Source of the DNA: Hyphococcus luteus
GTDB lineage: Bacteria > Pseudomonadota > Alphaproteobacteria > Caulobacterales > Parvularculaceae
Reading direction: 5' to 3'
Assembly: GCF_002943565.1 (NCBI RefSeq)
Contig: NZ_PJCH01000005.1
Location: 868,001-932,000 of the forward strand
DNA: 64,000 nucleotides
The notes beneath the pieces are model-generated. The model was not told the origin of the DNA. It worked only from the letters and a program-made list of their open reading frames with translations, and ran no database searches. Positions 20,416 to 31,300 of this stretch are shown one piece after another; position 1 is the stretch's first letter; each line of letters starts with the position of its first letter. The position numbers and the translations under genes are program-made.

Positions 20416-20835
20416 ATGTCCATGTATCAGATGTTTCCATTGCTGGCGATTAGCCTGGTTGTTTATGCGGTCCTGGCGCTGACCGGCGCGGCGGGCGCGC
20501 TCTGGTATGACTCGACCATTCTTGAGCTGACCATGGTGTCCGGCGAGGTATGGATCGTGAGCGCCGGCGATATTTTCCTGCTGGTCAGCATGGGGCTTTT
20601 GTTCGTTGAGCTTTTGCGCTCGACCAAGACCGGATCGGAATCGATCATGAACCACGCGCTGTCCGTGGTCGTGTTCATCGCCTCGCTGCTGCTCTTCATC
20701 ATCGTGAAAGGCTTCGGCAATTCGGTGTTTTTCCTGTTCATGACCATGACGTTCCTCGACTTCATGGCGGGCTTCATCGTCACCACGGTGACGGCGCGGC
20801 GCGACCTCGCCGTGGGCGGCGGTCTTTCCGGTTAG
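20416..20835 (+). CDS. Small four-helix inner-membrane protein of unknown function
   Basis: 139 residues from ATG 20416, with AGGAAGGA five bases upstream. Four hydrophobic stretches are visible, near residues 5-28, 46-66, 80-97 and 101-125. Between the first two lies an acidic loop (WYDSTILELTMVSGEVW); between the second and third, LRSTKTGSESIMNHALS. I do not recognise the family. It follows the DPM-like gene on the same strand after 125 bases. It ends shortly before a ~400-base gene-poor stretch. Confidence 0.8.
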   Translation: MSMYQMFPLLAISLVVYAVLALTGAAGALWYDSTILELTMVSGEVWIVSAGDIFLLVSMGLLFVELLRSTKTGSESIMNHALSVVVFIASLLLFIIVKGFGNSVFFLFMTMTFLDFMAGFIVTTVTARRDLAVGGGLSG

Positions 20836-20893
20836 CTGGCGTCACGCCTCGATTGAGGTGAAGAGGCCCGGCTGAAGCGTCCGCGCCAGCTCT

Positions 20894-21190
20894 TTAAAGA
20901 TAAATATCGAGCGCTTGCGGTCCGGTCTGGGCCGCAAGCGCTTTCGTCTGGCCGTAAGCTCTGCGCGCGTCGGCAAAGGCCGGATTTGAGGGCTGCGGGG
21001 ATGTCCGGCGGGCTTTAATCGCGGGTTCGAGGCGGCGCGCCTGTTCCGTCGGGACCGGCGCGTGAAAGGGCGGTCTGGCGGCGTCTGCGCGGGCCGGAAG
21101 GTTAAGAATTCGTTTCACGGCCCTGAAAGGGGCAAGTTCCGCGCCAGAATCCTCCTTTGCATGCCAGTATTTATGCGCTTCACGCTTCAA
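20894..21190 (-). CDS. Doubtful small ORF in a gene-poor stretch (20836-21245)
   Basis: A 98-codon open frame with a TTG start and no visible ribosome-binding site, so I hold it only as possible. The product would be basic and Pro/Ala-rich, with no domain I recognise. Its 3' end runs through a strong inverted repeat, AGCGCTTGCGG (20910-20920) with CCGCAAGCGCT (20932-20942), 11 of 11 paired with an 11-base loop. That hairpin could instead end the plus-strand gene at 20835, though no T-run follows. The rest of the stretch holds only the divergent promoter region of the 21246 gene. Confidence 0.25.
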   Translation of the reverse strand: MKREAHKYWHAKEDSGAELAPFRAVKRILNLPARADAARPPFHAPVPTEQARRLEPAIKARRTSPQPSNPAFADARRAYGQTKALAAQTGPQALDIYL

Positions 21191-21245
21191 ATTTTATTTA
21201 CGGCTTTGCGGCTAATGTCGTGACCTAAACATGTGAGTGGGTTTG

Positions 21246-23021
21246 ATGGCTGACAGCGCGAAGGCGTTCTCCTTGAAACACGGGCGGGAAACCGTAACCG
21301 GCGAGACCGGCGCCGCCGGCGTTTCGGCGCGCGGCGTTTCCACAATCGCCGAGGCGGGCGACAACGCCGGCGGCCTTCAGACCATGTTCGAATTCGATCC
21401 GGAGGCGGGCGGCCTCAAATGGTCCGACGAAGAAGCGGCCGCGCGCATTTTCGGCGTCGCCCCCGGCGAGGTTGCGGCGAGCGTCGACGCTTTCTCCGCC
21501 TGCATCGAAGGGGAAGAGGACGAAGCCCGCGCCGCCGCCTTCGCCGGCGCCCGCGCCAGCTATTCCTGCGAATACCGTTTAAAGCGCGCCGACGGCGCCG
21601 GCCATTGGGTCGAGGAACGCGGCGGCTGGATCGGCTACGGTCCGGGCCGGCGCCTCATCAGCATCATCCGCTCCATTGAAAGCCGCAAGCGCCGCGAAGA
21701 GCAGCTTTCCTGGCTCGCCGTCAATGACGAGCTGACCGGTCATCTCAACCGCGCGCATCTCAGGAAAGCGCTTGAAGAAACCATCGCCGATCTCGTCTCC
21801 AAAGACGGGACCGGGGCTTACCTGATGGTGGGCATCGACGATCTCGGCGCCGTCAACGCCGATTTCGGTTTCGAAGCCGCCGACAAGGTGATCGCCGAAG
21901 TCGGCGCGCGGCTTGCGAGCGTGCTCGGCCCCGAGGACAGGATCGGCCGCGTCGCCGGCACCAAATTCGGCATCATCATCGCGGAAAGCGACGCCGACTA
22001 TATGCGCCAGATCTGCGTGCGGCTCTTGAACGTCGTGCGCGAGAGCGTCATCGAAACCAAGGGCGGCGCCGTCGCCGCGTCCGTATGTCTCGGCGCGGTC
22101 AGCCTGCCCGAGCAGGCGGACGCGTCCAACATCGCCATGACCCGGGCGGAGGCCGCGCTCGATGCGGCCAAGCGCATCGGCAAGTCGAGCTGGGCGGCCT
22201 TCACCGACAAGACCGACGTCATTTCCCAGCGTCGCCGCAACACGCATATGTCGGACGTCATCCTGACCGCGCTCAACGAGCGCCGGGTGCGGCTCGCTTT
22301 CCAGCCGATCGTCGCCGATCTCGACGAGGCGCCGAAAAAATTCGAATGCCTCATCCGCATGCGCGGCGATGACGGCCAGAACATCCCGGCGCCGGAATTC
22401 ATTCCGGCTGCGGAGCGTCTCGGCCTCGTTCATCTTCTCGACCGGCGCGTGCTTGAGTTGGCGCTTAACACGCTCGCCATCTGCCCGAACATCCATCTCA
22501 ATGTGAACATCTCCATGGAGACGGTGAAGGATTTCGTCTGGGCGGAAGGCTATATCGCGCTTTTGCGCTCCAATCAGGAGCTCGCGCGGCGCATTACGGT
22601 GGAACTCACCGAAACCCAGGTAATCGACGCCATCGACGCCTCGATTGAGTTCGTTTCCGAGATCAAAAAGCTTGGCTGCTCCTTCGGCATCGACGATTTC
22701 GGCGCCGGTTACACGTCCTTCCGCAACTTGAAAGCGATGGACATCGACATTTTGAAGATCGACGGGTCTTTCGTCACGGGCGTTTCCTCATCCCGCGAAA
22801 ACCAGCTTTTCGTCAGGACGCTTCTCGATCTCGCCCGCAATTTCGGCATGCAGACCGTGGCGGAATGGGTCGACAACGAAGCCGACGCCATGCTTCTGAA
22901 AGGGCTCGGCGTCGATTACCTGCAAGGGTTTTTGCTCGGCAAGCCGGAAACCAATCCGGACTGGCTGCCCGACGGCGCGCCGAACGATCCGCCTCAGCGG
23001 ACCGAACGCGGCCAGTCGTAA
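21246..23021 (+). CDS. PAS-GGDEF-EAL protein, probable c-di-GMP phosphodiesterase with a degenerate GGDEF
   Basis: 591 residues from ATG 21246. Order: a PAS-like sensor (about residues 40-145), a GGDEF-fold domain (about 160-310) and an EAL domain (about 335-575). The GGDEF signature is replaced by VAGTKFGII, so cyclase activity is unlikely; such domains often bind GTP or regulate. The EAL catalytic set looks intact: ECLIRMR (the EAL position), HLNVNIS, VELTETQ, FGIDDFGAGYTS, ILKIDGS, VAEWV and YLQGFLLGKP. No membrane helix is visible, so the protein is cytosolic. I infer net breakdown of c-di-GMP under PAS control. It stands alone, convergent with phaR. Confidence 0.93.
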   Translation: MADSAKAFSLKHGRETVTGETGAAGVSARGVSTIAEAGDNAGGLQTMFEFDPEAGGLKWSDEEAAARIFGVAPGEVAASVDAFSACIEGEEDEARAAAFAGARASYSCEYRLKRADGAGHWVEERGGWIGYGPGRRLISIIRSIESRKRREEQLSWLAVNDELTGHLNRAHLRKALEETIADLVSKDGTGAYLMVGIDDLGAVNADFGFEAADKVIAEVGARLASVLGPEDRIGRVAGTKFGIIIAESDADYMRQICVRLLNVVRESVIETKGGAVAASVCLGAVSLPEQADASNIAMTRAEAALDAAKRIGKSSWAAFTDKTDVISQRRRNTHMSDVILTALNERRVRLAFQPIVADLDEAPKKFECLIRMRGDDGQNIPAPEFIPAAERLGLVHLLDRRVLELALNTLAICPNIHLNVNISMETVKDFVWAEGYIALLRSNQELARRITVELTETQVIDAIDASIEFVSEIKKLGCSFGIDDFGAGYTSFRNLKAMDIDILKIDGSFVTGVSSSRENQLFVRTLLDLARNFGMQTVAEWVDNEADAMLLKGLGVDYLQGFLLGKPETNPDWLPDGAPNDPPQRTERGQS

Positions 23022-23028
23022 AAATCCG

Positions 23029-23042
23029 GAAGCCGCGGCTTC
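23029..23042 (-). terminator. Possible short terminator of phaR
   Basis: GAAGCCGCGGCTTC is a perfect 14-base palindrome in the 25 bases between the convergent 23021 and 23047 gene ends. On the minus strand it is followed by CGGATTTTTA. The stem is short, so this is tentative. Confidence 0.35.
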
Positions 23043-23046
23043 GCCG

Positions 23047-23661
23047 TTACTCGTTTCCGCCTTCGAGCTTGTCGAGCTTGCGCTGCAGCGCTTCGACCTG
23101 CGACTTCAACGCATCGATATTGGGGTCTTCTTTCGCCTCGTCGCCGGGCTTTGGCGCCGGCGTCGTGCGCTGCGGCGAATAAGACGGCCCGAGCGGCGAG
23201 AACATTTTCATCGCCTGCTCGTAAAGCTCCATGTTCTTCCGGACGCTTTCTTCGAACATCGCATAGCCCGGCGCGCCGCCGAAGGCGTCGCGCATGCGCG
23301 AGCGCATTTCTTCCTGATTGCGCGAAAACGCATCCATGCTCATTTCGAGATAGGACGGCACGAATGTCTGTAAGCTATCGCCGTAAAATTTGATCAGCTG
23401 ACGGAGGAACTGGATTGGCAAAAGATTTTGCCCCTTGCTCTCTTCCTCGAAAATGATCTGGGTGAGGACGGACCGCGTAATGTCGTCGCCGGACTTGGCG
23501 TCAAAGACGACGAAGTCCTCGCCCTGTTTCACCATGTCGGCGAGAAAATCGAGCGTCACATAGGACGAGGTTGCGGTGTTGTAGAGACGCCGGTTCGCGT
23601 ATTTCTTGATGACGACGGCGTCGCCGTCGGTCTTGGAGCGGCCCTTGGTCTTTTCAGTCAT
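23047..23661 (-). CDS. phaR: Polyhydroxyalkanoate synthesis regulator PhaR
   Basis: 204 residues. The N-terminal PHB-accumulation DNA-binding domain has VIKKYANRRLYNTATSSYVTL and FVVFDAKSGDDITRSVLTQII; a PHB/granule-associated second domain follows, with a C-terminal coiled coil (KSQVEALQRKLDKLEGG). PhaR represses phasin and its own gene until it is titrated by nascent PHB granules. It is divergent from phaA, and a CTGC-N3-GCAG site lies about 50 bases upstream of its start, consistent with self-repression. The PHA synthase gene is not in the window. Confidence 0.96.
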   Translation of the reverse strand: MTEKTKGRSKTDGDAVVIKKYANRRLYNTATSSYVTLDFLADMVKQGEDFVVFDAKSGDDITRSVLTQIIFEEESKGQNLLPIQFLRQLIKFYGDSLQTFVPSYLEMSMDAFSRNQEEMRSRMRDAFGGAPGYAMFEESVRKNMELYEQAMKMFSPLGPSYSPQRTTPAPKPGDEAKEDPNIDALKSQVEALQRKLDKLEGGNE

Positions 23662-23710
23662 ATAGCTCTTCCCTCCCGCGCCTTTGCGGCGCCGCCGAAG
23701 AACTGCGGCG

Positions 23711-23721
23711 CTGCAGCGCAG
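23711..23721. promoter_or_regulatory. Candidate PhaR operator (CTGC-N3-GCAG)
   Basis: CTGC AGC GCAG at 23711-23721, 50 bases upstream of the phaR start, between phaR and phaA. From memory, CTGC-N3-GCAG is the site described for PhaR in Rhodobacter sphaeroides. A further CTGC at 23703 overlaps with a longer spacing. Position and form fit autoregulation; binding is inferred. Confidence 0.5.
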
Positions 23722-23855
23722 ATTTTGTGCGCTTGCTAATCCTGCTATACCATGAAATGAAGATTTTCATACGCGTTAAGGATAAGTTTTCCACGCGGTA
23801 AGTCTTTGAGATTGTTTACCCTTCGCGCCCGGGAAGACGCTGCGACGCAGATTGA

Positions 23856-25070
<1,215 letters not shown>

Positions 25071-25117
25071 CGCGCTTCAGGCGAAGGACGCGGTGAAAAA
25101 CAAGAGGGAGAAACAAA

Positions 25118-25843
25118 ATGGCAAGGACGGCGATCGTTACCGGCGGCACGCGCGGCATCGGCCATGCGATTTGCATCGCGCTGAAGGACAAGGGCTGCAA
25201 GGTCGCCGCGACGTATGCGGGCAATGACGAAGCAGCCGCGAAGTTCAAGGAAGAGACCGGCATCCACGTCTTTAAATGGGATGTGGGCGATTACGACGCC
25301 TGCAAGAGCGGCGTGGCGGAAATCGAGGCCGAACTCGGGCCCATCGACATTCTCGTCAACAACGCCGGCGTCACCCGGGACGCCATGTTCCACAAGATGA
25401 CGCCGGATCAGTGGTCGCAGGTGATGCGCGCCGATCTCGATAGCGTTTTCAACATGGCCCACCAGGTGTTTCCGGGGATGCGCGAACGCGGTTTCGGCCG
25501 GATCATCAACATCTCTTCGATCAACGGTCAGAAAGGCCAGATGGGCCAGGCCAATTACTCCGCGGCGAAAGCCGGCATGATCGGCTTCACCCGGGCGCTG
25601 GCCCAGGAAGGCGCGCGCAAGGGCGTCACGGTGAATGCGGTCGCGCCGGGCTATATTGCGACGGACATGGTGGCGGCCATGGACGAGAAAGTCCTGCAGT
25701 CGATTGTCGCGCAAGTGCCGGTGGGCCGCCTCGGCAAGCCGGAGGAAATCGGCCATTGCGTCGCCTTCCTCGCCGACGATCAGTCGGGTTTCATCACCGG
25801 CGCGGTGCTGACCGCCAATGGCGGCCAGTATATCGCCGCCTGA
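25118..25843 (+). CDS. phaB: Acetoacetyl-CoA reductase
   Basis: 241 residues, short-chain dehydrogenase fold. The N-terminal cofactor loop is TGGTRGIGHAI. NNAGVTRD follows, then the catalytic Ser-Tyr-Lys set in ISSINGQKGQMGQANYSAAK. PGYIATDMV and a C-terminal TGAVLTANGGQYI complete the PhaB-type pattern. It reduces acetoacetyl-CoA to (R)-3-hydroxybutyryl-CoA with NADPH, supplying the PHA synthase. Start supported by a GAGGGAG site. Directly follows phaA and ends at an intrinsic terminator. Confidence 0.97.
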   Translation: MARTAIVTGGTRGIGHAICIALKDKGCKVAATYAGNDEAAAKFKEETGIHVFKWDVGDYDACKSGVAEIEAELGPIDILVNNAGVTRDAMFHKMTPDQWSQVMRADLDSVFNMAHQVFPGMRERGFGRIINISSINGQKGQMGQANYSAAKAGMIGFTRALAQEGARKGVTVNAVAPGYIATDMVAAMDEKVLQSIVAQVPVGRLGKPEEIGHCVAFLADDQSGFITGAVLTANGGQYIAA

Positions 25844-25864
25844 TTGGGCGGACGCCTGAAATCA

Positions 25865-25907
25865 AAAGGGCTCCGGCGCGGGAAAACCCGTTCCGGGGCC
25901 CTTTTTT
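25865..25907 (+). terminator. Intrinsic terminator of phaAB
   Basis: AAAGGGCTCCGGCGCGGG pairs with CCCGTTCCGGGGCCCTTT across an AAAA loop with minor bulges, followed by TTTTTT. Lies 22 bases after the phaB stop. Confidence 0.88.
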
Positions 25908-25939
25908 CACCAAAATCGCTCTATAGGATGCGCAGGATT

Positions 25940-26830
25940 ATGTTTCGGGAGCGTCCTTTGATCCGTTCCTTCCGGGGACGGCTTGCAGTCTTTGCGCTCG
26001 CTGCGCTGGCGGCGGGCGGCTTTGCGCACGCTCAAGAAAAGGGGACGGAACAGCCGTCGCGTCTTTCCCTTGCTCAGACCTCTGACAATCCGTTTTCCGC
26101 GCTTGTGGGCAAGCGCCGCGCGCGCAGTCTTGAGGATCAGGCGGGGCATGGGGTGGAGCGCTATGTGCTGACCAGCGACGATCGCGCCTTTCTGTTCGAA
26201 GAGCGCGGGCGCACGGCCAGGGTGCGTTTTCTGTGTTCGCCGGAAGACGCGCGCATCGACTGCGCGCTCGACGGCTCGGCGCCGTCGCCGGAAATTCACC
26301 TGCTGACAGCGACAAGAGGCCCGCGCGGCGACGTCATCTACAAAACCCAAGAGGGCGAGACCCTGCTGCGGATCGCGGCCTATGGCGGCGCCACCGTGTT
26401 CTGGCCGGGCGAGGCCCAAGGCATCGCCGCGTCCAAATCCTTCGGCGACGACGAGCCGTTGACGCTGGCGCCCCAAAACTACGATGCGGCGATGCGCCGG
26501 GCGCAGAGCGCGTCGGCGCAGGTGAGCGCGATTGTCGGCGCGGCGATCCATTTCGATGTGGGCGCGGGCCGGCGCGCCGCCGATCCGAATGCGGCGGTGC
26601 TCGCCGATGCGGTGCTGACCGCCGCGAAGGGCCTCGCCGAAGTGGCGGACGATCCCATCGGCGCGCGCATCATCGCCGAGCGGATCAAGCGCGTCGCCTT
26701 CCTGCCGGGGGCGGCGCCCGGCGTGGCGCTTAACGGCTCGGTGCTGGAAATCCTCTATGTCCCGACTCTGGACATCAAGGGGCGCCCTTCATCGGCCAAG
26801 GTGGCCCACTATCTTGAGCAGACGCTCTGA
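25940..26830 (+). CDS. Exported DUF4908-like protein
   Basis: About 296 residues. The start is uncertain: ATG at 25928 or 25940, or TTG at 25958 with GGGAG upstream. All give a signal peptide (RLAVFALAALAAGGFAHAQ). The mature part has FLFEERGRTARVRFLCSPEDARIDC, a cysteine pair, then a helical region ending in VAHYLEQTL. The order and length resemble DUF4908, a family I recall from Caulobacterales and relatives; its function is unknown. It begins just after the phaAB terminator, so it needs its own promoter. Confidence 0.75.
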   Translation: MFRERPLIRSFRGRLAVFALAALAAGGFAHAQEKGTEQPSRLSLAQTSDNPFSALVGKRRARSLEDQAGHGVERYVLTSDDRAFLFEERGRTARVRFLCSPEDARIDCALDGSAPSPEIHLLTATRGPRGDVIYKTQEGETLLRIAAYGGATVFWPGEAQGIAASKSFGDDEPLTLAPQNYDAAMRRAQSASAQVSAIVGAAIHFDVGAGRRAADPNAAVLADAVLTAAKGLAEVADDPIGARIIAERIKRVAFLPGAAPGVALNGSVLEILYVPTLDIKGRPSSAKVAHYLEQTL

Positions 26831-26918
26831 CCCGGTCCTTGCGTCTTTTGGCCGGTTGTTATGAATTTCGCAGAGTTTCGGTCTTAAAACAGCCGCATTG
26901 AAGGTGAAGATTGACCGG

Positions 26919-27320
26919 ATGATGAGACCCGCGCCCAACCCGAAGCTCGCCGCCGCGAGGGCGGTTTGCGTCTTTGCCGCGGGCGCCATGCTCGCCGGCG
27001 CGGCGAGCCCCGCGTTGACCGCCCAGTCGTTGAAACAGATCCGGGCGCAACAGGCCGAAGAGCGCATGCTTGAAGACCAGGCGGGCTACACCCAACAGCT
27101 CTGCGGCATCCGGTTCAGCGTCTCGATTGACTGGTCGAGCTTCGACCATTGGCCGGAAGGCGCCGGCGTGGCGCGCGCCTGCGACCGCGGGCTTTCCGAA
27201 ATCGAAACCCAATGCCGCAACGGCGAAGCCCCGCGCGTGACGCGCTTTGTGTGCACGGGCGACGGCTCCGGCTCTTACAAGAGCGGCGGCACGGTGGAAT
27301 ACGGGGCGAGCCCGCGCTGA
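26919..27320 (+). CDS. Small exported cysteine-containing protein, unknown function
   Basis: 133 residues from ATG 26919; in-frame TTG at 26898 is an alternative. A signal peptide (VCVFAAGAMLAGAASPALTAQ) is followed by a helical stretch (QIRAQQAEERMLEDQAGY) and a compact domain with four cysteines (LCGIRF, ARACDRG, TQCRNG, FVCTGDG). The even cysteine count in an exported protein suggests two disulfides. I do not recognise the family. It follows the DUF4908-like gene after 88 bases on the same strand and ends three bases before the convergent marC stop. Confidence 0.78.
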   Translation: MMRPAPNPKLAAARAVCVFAAGAMLAGAASPALTAQSLKQIRAQQAEERMLEDQAGYTQQLCGIRFSVSIDWSSFDHWPEGAGVARACDRGLSEIETQCRNGEAPRVTRFVCTGDGSGSYKSGGTVEYGASPR

Positions 27321-27323
27321 CGC

Positions 27324-27971
27324 TTAGCCGGCGGCCGCCGCCTGTTCCAGGATGCCGACCCGCACGCCGTCGAACACATATTGCGTCGACAGCGCCATCA
27401 GCAACATGCCGAGAATGCGGGTGATGGCGTTCATGCCGGTGCGCCCCAGAACGTCGCCGATGCGGCTGGCGAAGCCCATGGTGACGACCGCAATGATCAG
27501 CACAAGGATCATGGCGACAAGCGCCGCCAGCTTGTGATCGAGCGTCGCGCCGGGGCCCATCAGGAGCATGACCGTGGCGATGGCGCCGGGGCCGGCGAGC
27601 ATCGGGATCGACAAGGGGAAGAAAGCGATGCTGTCGCGCGCGGAGGCCCTCGGACCCGGCGTTTTCGCTTCCGTTTCGCCGTCCGGATCGAAGAACATCC
27701 GGAAGCCCATGATGAACAGGATAATGCCCATGGCGGCGCGGAAGGCGGCGAAGCTGACGCCCAGATGGTGCAGGAGCGCGTTGCCGGCGAGACCGAAGAA
27801 CAAAAGGATGGCGACGGAATAAAGCGCGGCCATGACCGCGATGCGCAAGCGCTCGCGCGGCAACTCGCCCTTCGTCAGCGACGCGAAAATCGGCGTCACC
27901 AGGATCGGATCGATGACGATGAACAGCGTCACGAACGCGGTCGTGAAGGCGGGCAAGATGCTGGCGAGCAT
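27324..27971 (-). CDS. MarC family integral membrane protein
   Basis: 215 residues from ATG 27971, which has GAGGAG six bases upstream; the longer frame adds an implausible hydrophilic leader. Six membrane helices; family features include LFIVIDPILVTPIF near the N-terminus, IILFIMGFRMFF, and IPMLAGPGAIATVMLLM in the second half. MarC/UPF0056 proteins are inner-membrane proteins whose transport role is unproven; the former link with multiple antibiotic resistance was withdrawn. It lies alone, its promoter beside the groEL terminator. Confidence 0.92.
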   Translation of the reverse strand: MLASILPAFTTAFVTLFIVIDPILVTPIFASLTKGELPRERLRIAVMAALYSVAILLFFGLAGNALLHHLGVSFAAFRAAMGIILFIMGFRMFFDPDGETEAKTPGPRASARDSIAFFPLSIPMLAGPGAIATVMLLMGPGATLDHKLAALVAMILVLIIAVVTMGFASRIGDVLGRTGMNAITRILGMLLMALSTQYVFDGVRVGILEQAAAAG

Positions 27972-28048
27972 GGAGGGCTCCTCTTCCCGCCTTTTGCCTA
28001 AGTCCTGAGGCGGACGCAAGCCGGGCCGGACAAAGCTGCGCAAAAGAA

Positions 28049-28080
28049 AAAGGGCGGCTCGACAGAGCCGCCCTTTCTTT
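28049..28080. terminator. Strong bidirectional terminator downstream of groEL
   Basis: AAAGGGCGGCTC (28049-28060) and GAGCCGCCCTTT (28065-28076) form a perfect 12-bp stem with a GACA loop. T-rich tracts follow on both strands (CTTT on plus, CTTTTTCTTTT on minus). It ends groESL 30 bases after the groEL stop. Confidence 0.92.
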
Positions 28081-28106
28081 AGGCTGATAGGCTTTGGGAG
28101 CCGGGC

Positions 28107-29774
<1,668 letters not shown>

Positions 29775-29799
29775 TTAAAAATACTTGTGCTGATGGGGG

Positions 29800-30087
29800 C
29801 TAGTCGATGATCCCGAGGATGTCCGACTCTTTCATGATCAGGAGATCCTCGCCGTCGATCTTCACTTCCGAGCCCGACCATTTGCCGAACAGGATTTTGT
29901 CGCCGGTCTTGACGTCGAGCGGGATCAGTTCGTTGTCGTCGCCGCGCGCGCCGGCGCCGACGGCGACCACTTCGCCTTGCTGGGGTTTTTCCTTGGCGGT
30001 GTCGGGAATGATGATGCCGCCGGAGGTTTTCTGGTCTTCTTCGATGCGGCGGACCAGCACGCGGTCATGGAGAGGCCGAAAAGCCAT
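29800..30087 (-). CDS. groS: Co-chaperonin GroES
   Basis: 95 residues: [19 protein letters not shown] at the N-terminus, the mobile loop [20 protein letters not shown], and a C-terminal [13 protein letters not shown]. It caps the GroEL ring. First gene of the groESL operon; the start lies 76 bases downstream of the CIRCE element. Confidence 0.99.
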   Translation of the reverse strand: MAFRPLHDRVLVRRIEEDQKTSGGIIIPDTAKEKPQQGEVVAVGAGARGDDNELIPLDVKTGDKILFGKWSGSEVKIDGEDLLIMKESDILGIID

Positions 30088-30163
30088 GGTCTACGTCTCC
30101 CTGGGTCGTGTTTTTGAACAAAAACAACGGGTTAATCTGAAAAAAGCAGGCTTGGAGCGCCTG

Positions 30164-30190
30164 CTGGCACTCACATGAAGAGAGTGCTAG
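30164..30190 (-). promoter_or_regulatory. CIRCE element (HrcA operator) of groESL
   Basis: CTGGCACTC - 9 bases - GAGTGCTAG. This matches the CIRCE consensus TTAGCACTC-N9-GAGTGCTAA at 16 of 18 arm positions; the changes are at the outer ends. It sits between the groESL promoter and the groES start, the usual place for HrcA repression. hrcA itself is not in the window. Confidence 0.95.
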
Positions 30191-30194
30191 CGGC

Positions 30195-30223
30195 GATTTA
30201 GGAGCGGAGAGGCGAAGCGTCAA
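30195..30223 (-). promoter_or_regulatory. Predicted sigma-70-type promoter of groESL
   Basis: On the minus strand TTGACG (30223-30218), 17 bases, then TAAATC (30200-30195). The CIRCE element begins five bases downstream, so HrcA would cover the transcription start. An RpoH-type signal was not apparent. Confidence 0.65.
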
Positions 30224-30434
30224 GAGGGAGAGGCCATGCGGCTTCCGGCGTTGGCGCTGACGCGGTTGTGACCGGCGGGCGGGACCGGTGTGAAACTTCC
30301 GCCGCAATTACATGTTTTTAATGCTTCGGCGCCTTCAATCGGCCCATATTCACGCCGAAAGAAGCCGCTTTCCGGGGGGAGCGCTCCTGCCGGACCGGAC
30401 AATGACATTGCAACGCCTGAAAGGAGCTTCAGCA

Positions 30435-31103
30435 ATGCGGAAAATGCTTATCCTTGCGGCGGCCGCCATTTTTGCGGTCGGCTGCACCACCAATCCTTAC
30501 ACCGGCGAGAAACGCGCGAGCCGCACGGTGACCTCGGGCGCCGCGGGCGCGGGCGCGGGCGCGGCGGCGGGCGCGGTTATCGGCGCCATCGCCGGGGACG
30601 CCAAGAAAGGCGCGATCATTGGCGCCGGCGTCGGCGCGGCCACGGGCGTCGGCATCGGCGTCTATCAGGACCGCCAGCAGGCCAAGCTGCGCGAACGGCT
30701 CGCCGCGAGCGGCGTTTCCGTAACGCGCCAGGGCGACAACATCATTCTCAACATGCCTTCCGACATCACCTTTCCGGTGAACCAGTCGGACATCAATCCC
30801 GGCTTTTACGAAACCCTCAATTCCGTGGCGATCGTGCTGAAAGAGTTCGACAAGACGACGGTCAGCGTTTACGGCCACGCCGACTCCACCGGTTCGGAAG
30901 CTTACAATATGGAGCTTTCCAAGAAACGGGCGTCGTCCGTTGCGACTTATCTCGCCGGCCAGGGCGTCGCCCCGGCGCGGCTGCAGGCGGTCGGCTATGG
31001 CGAAATGCATCCGATTGCAGACAATTCGACGGAAGCCGGCCGCGCCGCCAACCGTCGCGTCGAGATCGTCATCGATCCGGTGGACAGCGCGTTCAATAGC
31101 TAA
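30435..31103 (+). CDS. OmpA-family lipoprotein with glycine-zipper segment
   Basis: 222 residues from ATG 30435 (AAAGGAG upstream; the longer frame has no sensible leader). Lipoprotein signal with the lipobox cysteine at residue 17 (AAIFAVGC). Residues ~38-75 are a Gly/Ala-rich glycine zipper (GAGAGAAAGAVIGAIAGDA). From ~105 an OmpA C-terminal peptidoglycan-binding domain with VSVYGHADSTGSEAYNMELSKKRA and NRRVEIVIDP. The domain order resembles YiaD-type outer-membrane lipoproteins that tether to peptidoglycan. Monocistronic, with its own terminator. Confidence 0.93.
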   Translation: MRKMLILAAAAIFAVGCTTNPYTGEKRASRTVTSGAAGAGAGAAAGAVIGAIAGDAKKGAIIGAGVGAATGVGIGVYQDRQQAKLRERLAASGVSVTRQGDNIILNMPSDITFPVNQSDINPGFYETLNSVAIVLKEFDKTTVSVYGHADSTGSEAYNMELSKKRASSVATYLAGQGVAPARLQAVGYGEMHPIADNSTEAGRAANRRVEIVIDPVDSAFNS

Positions 31104-31127
31104 AACCGGCCTTAATTCCGGTCATCG

Positions 31128-31158
31128 AACCGCCGGGCGGAAACGCCCGGCGGTTTTT
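31128..31158 (+). terminator. Intrinsic terminator of the OmpA-like lipoprotein gene
   Basis: AACCGCCGGGCG (31128-31139) and CGCCCGGCGGTT (31144-31155), a perfect 12-bp stem with a GAAA loop, followed by TTTT. Lies 25 bases after the stop. Confidence 0.93.
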
Positions 31159-31300
31159 TCATGTCCCGTTTTGGAACGTGGTCCGTTCTGGACGATGCCA
31201 ACAAAGTTAAGTGCTTTTTTAGAGTGTTTTCCTAAAACTGTTGATGTCAGGCGCGCGACGGAAAAGCGGCGCAGCACAGAAGGAAAGACGGGGCGCGTCC

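Noticed and set aside
30065-30307. 80-codon minus-strand ORF over the groESL promoter
   Set aside because: It covers the CIRCE element and promoter and has no sensible product.
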